Assembly: GCA_963798775.1 (NCBI GenBank)
Contig: CAWCUK010000004.1
Coordinates: forward strand, 310,001 to 374,000
Source of the DNA: CAWCUK01 sp963798775
GTDB lineage: Bacteria > Bacteroidota > Ignavibacteria > Ignavibacteriales > Ignavibacteriaceae
Length of the DNA stretch: 64,000 bases
Reading direction: 5' to 3'
Part shown: piece by piece, positions 1 to 7,768 of the stretch
How positions within the stretch are numbered: the first letter of the stretch is position 1
Layout: each line of letters starts with the position of its first letter
Notes under the pieces: model-generated
The model's input: the letters and a program-made list of their open reading frames with translations, nothing else
The model's database searches: none
Told to the model about the DNA's origin: nothing
Translations under genes and position numbers: made by a program

Positions 1-2
1 AG

Positions 3-323
3 TTTTTATTTACAGGAGATATGGAAGCTCACGCAGAAAAATATTACACATCTCGCTATAAAAATTTTCTACATGCGGATCTTCTTAAAGTTGCTCATCA
101 TGGTAGTAAAACAAGTTCTTCGGAAGATTTTCTAAATTATGTAAAACCAAAAATTAGTTTAATTAGTGATGGAATAAAAAATAAATTTCATCATCCGTCT
201 GCCCTTACTCTTCAAAAATTGGAAAAAATAAAATCTAAAATTTATAGGACCGATAAATCAGGCGCAGTTTTATTACAATCTGACGGAGATAGTATTAAAG
301 TTATAGATTGGAGGAAACTGTGA
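3..323 (+). CDS. ComEC/Rec2-type metallo-beta-lactamase domain, C-terminal fragment
   Basis: The reading frame is open from the first bases of the window, so this is the 3' end of a gene that starts upstream. It begins FLFTGDMEAHAE and continues with LLKVAHHGSK, both typical of the C-terminal metallo-beta-lactamase domain of ComEC/Rec2 DNA-uptake proteins (TGD and the AHHGS metal-site motif). FHHPS follows and the end lies where ComEC proteins normally end. In the family this domain is attached to a membrane channel for single-stranded DNA uptake. A stand-alone ComEC-like hydrolase would look the same in this fragment. The next gene (purK) follows in the same direction after about 60 bases. 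Confidence 0.75.
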   Translation, partial: FLFTGDMEAHAEKYYTSRYKNFLHADLLKVAHHGSKTSSSEDFLNYVKPKISLISDGIKNKFHHPSALTLQKLEKIKSKIYRTDKSGAVLLQSDGDSIKVIDWRKL

Positions 324-387
324 TTATAAAAAGTGATAAATATTTTATTTAAATTTATAATATAAAAAAAGTTATCAGAGGTAATTG

Positions 388-1524
388 TTGAATAAAAAAA
401 TTTGTGTAGGAATTTTAGGGGGCGGGCAGTTGGCAAGAATGTCCGCTTATCAAGCATATAAACTTGGTCTTGATGTTGCAATTCTAGAAAAACATAAAAA
501 CTCTCCTGCGGGACAGTTGACTCACAATGAGTTTATCGGCTGGGTTAATGATGATTCTCTTCTGGAAAAATTTGTTTCCGGCTGTGATGTTATAACTTTA
601 GAAAATGAATTTATTGATCATAAAAAACTCGAGTTTATTGAATCCCTTGGCAAAAAAGTTTTTCCTTCCTCAAAAACTATTTCTTTAATTCAAGATAAGT
701 TTATCCAGAAGAAAACTTTTAAAAAACTTGGTATTCCTGTGCCGGATTTCATCGAAGTGAAAGAAAATTCCGACTATCAAAAAATAGCGAAATCTTTAGG
801 CGATATTTTTATTTTAAAATCAAGAAAAATGGGTTATGACGGTTACGGAAATTATAAAGTTGAAAATGAAAATGATTTTACTGAAGGAATAAAGAAATTA
901 AGTTCACGCCATAGTAATTTACTTGCTGAAGCCTTTATTCCGTTTGAACAAGAATTAGCGGTGATGGTAGTCCGTACAAAAAAAGAAACAAAAATTTATC
1001 CTGTTGTTGAGACAATTCAGAAAAATCATATTTGCCATACAGTAATCGCACCCGCTCAGATTGAAAAAAAATTAAATGCAAAGGTTGAGGAAATTGCCGT
1101 TAGTGCTGTAGAGGCTGTAAAAGGTATCGGGATTTTCGGCATTGAATTATTCCTTACTAAACAAAAAGAAATTCTAGTTAACGAAATGGCTCCGCGGCCT
1201 CATAATTCCGGCCATTATACAATAGAATCATGTATAACTTCTCAATTTGAAAATCATATTAGATCTGTACTCGGCCTTCCGCTGGGAAATACTGAATTGC
1301 TTAAGCCTTATGCCGTAATGATAAATTTACTCGGGAAAAAAGAAGGACCGGGAATTATAGATAATTATAAAGACGCTTTAAGCGATCCGGATGTACATCT
1401 TCATGTTTATGGGAAAGATAAATCGAGAATAGGAAGGAAAATGGGACATATAACTATAATTGGTGATAGTTTAAATACATTATTAATTAAATCGCGTAAA
1501 ATAGAAAAAATTATATCTCTTTAA
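388..1524 (+). CDS. purK: 5-(carboxyamino)imidazole ribonucleotide synthase PurK
   Basis: ATP-grasp enzyme that carboxylates AIR with bicarbonate and ATP to N5-CAIR in purine synthesis. The N-terminus GILGGGQLARM is the PurK signature, and the ATP-grasp part carries ILKSRKMGYDGYG and later LVNEMAPRPHNSGH, a highly diagnostic PurK motif. Length (about 378 aa) is normal. There is no ATG start. Two TTG codons lie at 385 and 388; AGAGG at 377-381 gives a 6-base spacing to the TTG at 388, which I prefer. purE follows after 3 bases, so the two form a pair that together replace the one-step vertebrate route. Confidence 0.95.
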   Translation: MNKKICVGILGGGQLARMSAYQAYKLGLDVAILEKHKNSPAGQLTHNEFIGWVNDDSLLEKFVSGCDVITLENEFIDHKKLEFIESLGKKVFPSSKTISLIQDKFIQKKTFKKLGIPVPDFIEVKENSDYQKIAKSLGDIFILKSRKMGYDGYGNYKVENENDFTEGIKKLSSRHSNLLAEAFIPFEQELAVMVVRTKKETKIYPVVETIQKNHICHTVIAPAQIEKKLNAKVEEIAVSAVEAVKGIGIFGIELFLTKQKEILVNEMAPRPHNSGHYTIESCITSQFENHIRSVLGLPLGNTELLKPYAVMINLLGKKEGPGIIDNYKDALSDPDVHLHVYGKDKSRIGRKMGHITIIGDSLNTLLIKSRKIEKIISL

Positions 1525-1527
1525 TAA

Positions 1528-2028
1528 ATGGAAATTAATATGGCGAATGAAAATCCTTTGGTTGGAATTATAATGGGCAGCGATTCTGACCTTGATGTAA
1601 TGCAGCAAGCGGCTGATATACTAAATGAATTTAATATTCCGCATGAAATAAAAATAGTATCCGCGCATCGAACTCCAAATTTAATGGCGGAATATGCTTC
1701 GAAAGCACATGAAAGAGGAATTAAAGTAATAATTGCAGGTGCGGGCGGTGCAGCTCATCTTCCCGGAATGACAGCCTCATATACTCCTTTACCTGTAATA
1801 GGGGTGCCGGTTAAAGGGAAGTCATTAGAGGGATTGGATTCTCTTCTTTCAATTGTACAAATGCCGGGCGGGGTTCCTGTTGCAACTGTTGCAATAAATC
1901 AAGCAAAAAATGCGGGCTTGCTTGCGGTGCAAATTTTAGCTGTTAATAATGAGGAACTGCTATTCAAAATGATTGAATATAAAAAGCAGCTTGAGCAAAT
2001 TTCACTCAATAAAAATAAACTGCTATAA
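1528..2028 (+). CDS. purE: N5-carboxyaminoimidazole ribonucleotide mutase PurE
   Basis: Rearranges N5-CAIR (the PurK product) to CAIR. The class I PurE signature is clear: GIIMGSDSDLDVM near the N-terminus, then SAHRTP (active-site histidine) and GAGGAAHLPGM. At about 166 aa the length is normal. The start may be ATG 1528, or ATG 1540, which begins right before the conserved core and has a weak GGAA upstream; the core is the same either way. It is separated by only 3 bases from purK and is surely co-transcribed with it. Confidence 0.96.
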   Translation: MEINMANENPLVGIIMGSDSDLDVMQQAADILNEFNIPHEIKIVSAHRTPNLMAEYASKAHERGIKVIIAGAGGAAHLPGMTASYTPLPVIGVPVKGKSLEGLDSLLSIVQMPGGVPVATVAINQAKNAGLLAVQILAVNNEELLFKMIEYKKQLEQISLNKNKLL

Positions 2029-2074
2029 GTTGATTCTTTTTTCTTGCTTTAATTAAAATTTTTATTGATTTTGA

Positions 2075-2233
2075 ATTTCTATTTTACTTTATCAAAAATT
2101 TCCCCCTCCGGATGAACACGGTTGTTTGACGAGTTATATAAAAGAATATTATAATAGCAGGGCATTCTTAAAGCCAAAAAATTTTATGCTAGATGAAGCA
2201 CAAATGAACTTGTTGTTGAAGCTATTTATTTAA
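2075..2233 (+). pseudogene. Possible remnant of an unknown short ORF
   Basis: Between purE and the next gene a frame stays open from 2075 to the TAA at 2231-2233 and reads with protein-like composition, including the segment DEHGCLTSYIKEYY and then FLKPKNFMLDEAQ. There is no start codon with a ribosome binding site ahead of it. I do not recognise it. It could be a decayed gene tail or simply chance in AT-rich DNA. Confidence 0.18.
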
Positions 2234-2304
2234 TTCATATTGCATTAATTAAAAAAATAAAATAGGTTGCGTTTACATCTTTTATACACCAAAAGGAGAC
2301 CGTT

Positions 2305-4502
2305 ATGAAAAAAATCTTTTCTATTTTAATTACTTTATTGTTCACATTATCTCCGGTTTATGCCCAGTATATGACTCAATGGGAGTTATCGCAAGCAAAT
2401 GGAAATTATCCTACTTATATGGGCGCGGGAAGTACAGAAAGAGGCATAGGTTTTGGCACTGTTGACGGTAAAGAGCAAGTATATCTAATATCCCGCTTAA
2501 GCGGAACAAATGTTATTATTTTAGATGCCGCAAACGGCGATAGTGTTGGAACATTAAGCACTACCGGTGTTACGGGTGGAACTTTTGCTTTAAATGACGC
2601 GGAAGTTTCTGATGACGGTAAAATTTTTGCTTCTAATTTAACCGTTAATGCTACCTCATCTCCTTTTAAAGTTTATCGCTGGGATTCTGATAGCGGTGAT
2701 CCGGTTAATGTAATTAATATGACCGGAGCTTCAGCCGCAAGACTTGGCGACGCTCTAAAAGTTGTTGGGTCAACTGCTGATAATTCTATCACTATTTACG
2801 CGGCTGCTTCCGGAACCGATACGGTTTATAGATTTACAACAGTAGATAACGGAAATACTTTTACTCCGGAAAAAATAGTTTTAAGCAACGGTAATACAGG
2901 TTCCGTAGCTTCAGTAACGCCCGCCGGCCCCGGTGAAACTGAATTTTATGTTAATGCAGCCGGAAAAAATGTTGTTAGATTTGATGCTACAGGTAATGCG
3001 ATAGATACTTTAAGCGGTGGAATTGTCGCTACCGGAAGTAATCATCTTTCTTATTGGGAAGATGGTTCTAAAAAATATTTAGCAGTATTCAATTATGGCG
3101 GTGGAAATGAAAATATACGTGTTGTTGATGTTACTGGTGGATTAAAAACAGCAAAATTAGTTTTTGTTACCGCTCCTTTAGGTACTGTTGGAAATCCTAA
3201 CGGAACCGGTGATGTTGCGGCTGCTATTGTAGGAAACAACTATTATAAAATAATCGGTTTATCTACGAATAACGGAATTGCTTCTTATAAAACTAATTTC
3301 TTAACAATTGCTCAAGCTACTGAAGATTTAAATAGTGATTTAGTCCCTGACAGAAAAGGGGATACAGTTTATGTTAAAGGCGTAGTAATTTCACCAAATT
3401 ATCAAACAAGTAACCGTTCATATTATATTTGGGATGGTACTGCCGGAGTTGCAACTTTTAGCGGCGGATTAAATAGTCCTGATTTACAACTAGGTGATAT
3501 GGTTGAAGTTACAGGATCTATAGATCACTATAGAGGATTAACCGAATTAGCTCCGTTAACCGACACATCAGTTGTTGTATTGAGTGATAGTAATGCTGTT
3601 CCTGATCCGATTGTTTTAACAATCGCACAATTTAAAGCTAATCCGGAAGCTTATGAAGGAGCTTTAATTGCTTTTGCTAATTTAGATTTAGTAGGTGGTA
3701 CATGGCCTGCAAGTGGAAGTGCAACCTTACAGATGTCTGATGGTAAAGATACTATTGACGTAAGAATTGATTCAGACACTGATATTGATGGTAATCCCGA
3801 ACCAACTTGGCCAAGAGATGTGATAGGTATAGGAACTCAATTCAGTTCTGGAAGTACTGTTGTAGATAATGGTTATCAAGTACTACCAAGATATTATGCT
3901 ACTGATTTTCCTCCTGCAAATACAGTTCCTGTTGAATTAACATCATTTTCCGCAAATGTGGTAAAAGGATCAGTATTCTTAAACTGGAAAACTGCAACTG
4001 AAACTAATAATTCAGGTTTTGAAGTTGAAAGAAGTGTAGATAATAAAACATTTACAAAAATCGGTTTTGTAAGCGGTCATGGGACTACTACCGAACCTAA
4101 TCTTATTCTTTTGTTGACAGCAAAACCAATACCAGCAGCCAATATTATTATAGACTGAAACAAATTGATCTTAACGGTACATTTGCATATTCTAATGTAG
4201 TTAATGCAAAAATTGATATTCCCGCTGAATATAATTTAGCTCAAAACTATCCTAATCCATTTAACCCGAGTACCACTATTAATTTTTCAATTCCTGCAAA
4301 CGCTAAAGTAGTTGTAAAAATTTATAATGTATTAGGTAAGGAAGTTTCTCAGTTGGTTAACGGTAATTTAGTTGCGGGAACGCATACTTATAATGTTAAC
4401 TTCAGTAATCTTTCTAGCGGAATTTATTTTTATACAATTCAAGCTACCGGAGTTGACGGATCTTCATTTAAGAATACTAAAAAGATGATTTTAATGAAAT
4501 AA
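2305..4502 (+). CDS. Secreted T9SS-sorted protein with OB-fold-like domain, frameshifted before the sorting domain
   Basis: An N-terminal signal peptide (MKKIFSILITLLF... ending near VYAQ) is followed by a beta-propeller-like region resembling the DUF4623 type. Next comes an OB-fold-like segment (GDTVYVKGVVISP... LQLGDMVEVTGSI), then PVELTSFSA with LNWKTATETNNSGFEVERS, a module that usually sits just before a T9SS sorting domain. The first frame stops at 4158, but from about 4100 the next frame reads on (SYSFVDSKTNTSS, then YNLAQNYPNPFNPSTTINFS) to a proper end KKMILMK at 4502. One base is missing near 4098-4102. The intact protein would be exported and attached outside the outer membrane. 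The substrate is unknown. Confidence 0.8.
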
Positions 4503-4529
4503 AATTAATTTCATTTTCTAAATTAAAAG

Positions 4530-4557
4530 CCCCGCCGAAATACGCGGGGTTTTTTTT
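4530..4557 (+). terminator. Rho-independent terminator
   Basis: Perfect 6-bp GC stem CCCCGC/GCGGGG (4530-4535 and 4544-4549) with an 8-base loop, followed at once by eight T. It sits 28 bases after the frame-restored stop of the T9SS gene at 4502, supporting that stop as the true gene end. Confidence 0.92.
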
Positions 4558-4647
4558 GTTCTTATTAATTCAATGAGCGGAAATGCAATTGCGAGTTCTT
4601 ATCATATTTAATAACTTTACACCCGATATTAAAAAAATGGTTTAAAT

Positions 4648-5163
4648 ATGAAAAAAATAGCGGTTAATCTTGTTTTGAGTTCAATTTTATGTCTTACGGT
4701 AATCGGTTGCGGTAAAAAATCAGCGGAAGATCAAATGCGGTCTGCTTCTAAAAATGTGGAATCAAAAAATATATCTGAAGCGGTTGTTAATTATGAATCT
4801 GTTATAAAAGATTATCCTGAAAGTAAAGAAGCCCCCGAAGCTTTATATCAATTAGGAAGTCTTTACCAAAACCATATGGTTGTAAATTTTGCGCCTAAAG
4901 AATCTTTTCAAAAGGCAATAAATACTTTTAGTAAATTAATTGATAAATACCCGGATAGTCCCCAGGCACCGCGAGCTTTATTTATGACGGGATTCATTCA
5001 AGCTAATGAATTAAATAATTTTGACGCGGCCACAAAAACTTATAATCTGTTTCTCGAAAAATATCCAAATCATGAATTAGCTTCTTCGGCTAAAGAAGAA
5101 TTAGATAATATGGGATTGAGCCCTGAACAAATTCTTCAGAAAAAATCTGCCAGCGGAACTTAA
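4648..5163 (+). CDS. TPR-containing lipoprotein, BamD/YbgF-like
   Basis: A lipoprotein signal is present: MKKIAVNLVLSSIL followed by the lipobox VIGC, giving lipidated Cys 21. The mature part has tetratricopeptide-like helices with repeated spacing (YESVIKDYPESKEAPEALYQLG, FSKLIDKYPDSPQAPRALFM, YNLFLEKYPNHELASSAKEEL), the pattern seen in BamD- and YbgF-type cell-envelope scaffolds. At 171 aa it is shorter than BamD, so a role in the BAM complex is not shown. The DUF58 gene starts one base after its stop, so the two are probably one transcript. Confidence 0.75.
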   Translation: MKKIAVNLVLSSILCLTVIGCGKKSAEDQMRSASKNVESKNISEAVVNYESVIKDYPESKEAPEALYQLGSLYQNHMVVNFAPKESFQKAINTFSKLIDKYPDSPQAPRALFMTGFIQANELNNFDAATKTYNLFLEKYPNHELASSAKEELDNMGLSPEQILQKKSASGT

Positions 5164-5164
5164 T

Positions 5165-6073
5165 ATGGCTTCGGCAGAACAAGGTTATCGAAAATATCTT
5201 GATCCTTCCGTAATTTCAAAATTAAATTCCCTTGATTTAAAAGCACGTTTAGTTGTTGAAGGTTTTATGGTAGGGCTTCATAAAAGTCCCTACCATGGTT
5301 TTAGTGTTGAATTTTCCGAACACCGCCCGTATATGCAGGGTGATAGTTTAAAAGATGTGGATTGGAAAGTTTACGGCAAAACAGAACGTTTTTTTATTAA
5401 ACAGTACGAGGAAGAAACCAATTTAAAAAGTTATATTCTTCTTGATACCAGTAAATCTATGGGATACGCGTCCGAAGGGAATATTTCAAAATTAGAATAC
5501 GCTTCCACTTTTCTTGCCGCTTTAAGTTATATGATGATTATGCAGCAGGATGCAGTTGGTTTAACTTTATATTCGGAAAAAATAGATAAATATCTTCCGC
5601 CAAAATCAACAAGAGGATATTTAAAGCAAATACTGATGAATTTAGCAGAGGCAAAATCATCAAATAAAACAAACACTGCCGCAAATTTAAATTCAATTGC
5701 CGAAAAAATTAAGAGGAGAGGATTGGTAATTATTGTTTCCGATCTTTTTGATGATTTAGATTCTATTTTAACCGCACTAAAACATTTCAGATATCAAAAA
5801 AATGAAGTAATTGTTTTTCAAATTTTAGACCCGATGGAAAGATCTTTTTCATTTGGAAGTGATGCTGTTTTTAAAGATTTAGAAACAGAAGATGAAATGA
5901 CTACTCAGCCGTATCAAATCCAAAAAGCATATCGAGAAGCATTTAATGATTTTATTAATAAAATCAAAAACGAATGTTTAAACTCTAATATTGATTACAA
6001 TCTTATTGAAACTTCCGAACCTTTCGACAAAGCTCTTTTTAACTACATTCAAAAAAGAAGTAAAATTTTATAA
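5165..6073 (+). CDS. DUF58 domain protein (vWA-like)
   Basis: The core contains FSEHRPYMQGDSLKDVDWKVYGKT, the typical DUF58 block, followed by a von Willebrand A-like fold with a MIDAS-like ILLDTSKSM. DUF58 proteins normally sit beside MoxR AAA ATPases and act in assembly or maturation of envelope complexes; no MoxR is in this window. The ATG lies one base after the stop of the TPR lipoprotein. No signal peptide or membrane segment is obvious, so it is probably cytoplasmic. Length 302 aa is usual for the family. Confidence 0.85.
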   Translation: MASAEQGYRKYLDPSVISKLNSLDLKARLVVEGFMVGLHKSPYHGFSVEFSEHRPYMQGDSLKDVDWKVYGKTERFFIKQYEEETNLKSYILLDTSKSMGYASEGNISKLEYASTFLAALSYMMIMQQDAVGLTLYSEKIDKYLPPKSTRGYLKQILMNLAEAKSSNKTNTAANLNSIAEKIKRRGLVIIVSDLFDDLDSILTALKHFRYQKNEVIVFQILDPMERSFSFGSDAVFKDLETEDEMTTQPYQIQKAYREAFNDFINKIKNECLNSNIDYNLIETSEPFDKALFNYIQKRSKIL

Positions 6074-6085
6074 GTTTATAAAAAA

Positions 6086-6114
6086 GCCAATCCTCAGAGA
6101 GAATTGGCATTTTT
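6086..6114. terminator. Bidirectional terminator between convergent genes
   Basis: Inverted repeat GCCAAT (6086-6091) / ATTGGC (6103-6108), extended imperfectly inside by CTC/GAG, followed by TTTTT on the plus strand and preceded by AAAAA. It lies between the convergent DUF58 and glmM genes and can serve both. Confidence 0.8.
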
Positions 6115-6134
6115 CTATAGTTATTAAAGCTAAT

Positions 6135-7487
6135 TTAAAATAGATCTTTTATTTCTTCAAAATATTTATTAGATAATTCTTCCGCGTACGATTTCTCTTC
6201 TGCTTCTGTTATAATTCTAATTATCGGTTCGGTATTTGATTTTCTGAAATGAACCCAATGATCATTAAAATCAATTCTTAAACCATCCTCTGTATTTATT
6301 TTTTCGTCTTGGTACTTATCTTTTAAAGCGTTTATAACATCATCCGGATTTACATTTCCCAATTCAATTTTCCGCTTCGCAATTGAATAGGAGGGAAGTG
6401 AGGTTTTTAATTCAGAAATTGTACCCCCAAATTCTAAAAGATGCTGAAGTGTAATCGCAATTCCTACTAACGCGTCTCTTCCGTAATGCAGTTCCGGATA
6501 AATAACACCGCCGCTTCCTTCGCCGCCAATTATCGCTTTTACTTCCTTCATCCTTTTTACCACATTAGCTTCTCCAACTGGAGAGCGAAATACATTGCAA
6601 CCGAAAGTTTCTGCAATATCATCAATAGCTCGTGTTGTGGAAAGATTTACGGAAACATCTCCTTTTTCTTTTGACAGAATAAATTTTACCGCTTGGGCAA
6701 TTGTATTTTCTTCACTAAAAGGTTTACCGTCATTTGTAATAAGTACTAAACGATCAACATCCGGGTCAACTACTACTCCCAAATCTGCTTTTGCATCAAT
6801 AACAGCTTTCATTGTTTCGGTCAAATTTTCGGGAATAGGTTCCGGAAGACGAGGGAAAATTCCGGTTTTTTCACAATTTAATTCTACTACTTCACAACCT
6901 AATTCCTTTAACAACTGTGGAATAACATAAACACCGGCACCGTTCACACAATCAACTAAAACTTTAAATTTTCTCTTCTTGATTGCTTCTTTATCAATAT
7001 ATTTAAGATTAAGTACGTCATGTACATGTCGTTTCAAACCATCTTCATACTCAGTAAGTTTTCCTATTTTGTCCCAACTTTTATATTTATTTTCAGACTC
7101 ATTTAAAATTTTCAACATTTCATAATTTTCATCGGGTGTCATAAATTGTCCCGTACAATTAAGTAATTTTAAAGCATTCCATTGATTCGGATTATGACTG
7201 GCGGAAATGGCTATTCCGCCCTGCGCGGAAAGAGTTTTAACAGTATATTGGACTGTAGGAGTGGGTGTAATTCCAATATCTACAACATTTAAACCTTTAG
7301 CCAGAAGAGTGCCTACCACAATTTGTTTTACCATTTCCCCAGTAATTCTTGCATCTCTTCCAATAACAACTGTACCGTCTCCAATAAAATCAGCATAAGC
7401 CGATGTATATTTAACAAGAACATTGGGATCTAAACCATCTCCGACAATTCCTCTAATTCCTGAAATACTCACCATAAGTGTCGGCAT
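6135..7487 (-). CDS. glmM: Phosphoglucosamine mutase / phosphohexomutase
   Basis: Alpha-D-phosphohexomutase of about 450 aa. It opens with SISGIRGIVGDGLDP and carries the catalytic phosphoserine loop ISASHNPNQWN, the metal-binding loop VVDPDVDRLVL (DxDxDR), the sugar-binding GEGSGGVIYPE, and the C-terminal phosphate-binding RKSNTEPIIRI. Bacteroidetes and Ignavibacteria enzymes of this form are usually GlmM (glucosamine-6-P to glucosamine-1-P for peptidoglycan and LPS), but phosphomannomutase activity is possible. ATG is preceded by a good GGAGG. Monocistronic, convergent with DUF58. Confidence 0.88.
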   Translation of the reverse strand: MPTLMVSISGIRGIVGDGLDPNVLVKYTSAYADFIGDGTVVIGRDARITGEMVKQIVVGTLLAKGLNVVDIGITPTPTVQYTVKTLSAQGGIAISASHNPNQWNALKLLNCTGQFMTPDENYEMLKILNESENKYKSWDKIGKLTEYEDGLKRHVHDVLNLKYIDKEAIKKRKFKVLVDCVNGAGVYVIPQLLKELGCEVVELNCEKTGIFPRLPEPIPENLTETMKAVIDAKADLGVVVDPDVDRLVLITNDGKPFSEENTIAQAVKFILSKEKGDVSVNLSTTRAIDDIAETFGCNVFRSPVGEANVVKRMKEVKAIIGGEGSGGVIYPELHYGRDALVGIAITLQHLLEFGGTISELKTSLPSYSIAKRKIELGNVNPDDVINALKDKYQDEKINTEDGLRIDFNDHWVHFRKSNTEPIIRIITEAEEKSYAEELSNKYFEEIKDLF

Positions 7488-7681
7488 TTTACCTCCATTA
7501 ATATATTTAGTATAAACTATTATTATTTATGGCAATTAATTTAATTTAATATTGTCCAATTAAAAAACTGTGTCCAAGTTTTAAAAAAAAATTAAATAAT
7601 ATGACGCAGTTGGGTGTGTTATAATATATTAATTTATTAAATTAGCGGACTATAGACGATGTACTTATACACATCATTATA

Positions 7682-7727
7682 AGTAGGATTTCCTTTTACT
7701 GTTTAATTACATATAAAAGATCCTACT
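7682..7727. repeat. Inverted repeat in the leader of the TonB-receptor gene
   Basis: The 281-base gap between divergent glmM and the TonB receptor holds an 8-bp perfect inverted repeat, AGTAGGAT (7682-7689) and ATCCTACT (7720-7727), 42 bases before the ATG. A smaller GATGT/ACATC pair lies just upstream. It could be an mRNA hairpin or a regulator site. I cannot match it to a riboswitch class. Confidence 0.35.
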
Positions 7728-7768
7728 GTGGTAATTAATTTATATAAATAGAAATGTAGAGGTTTCTG

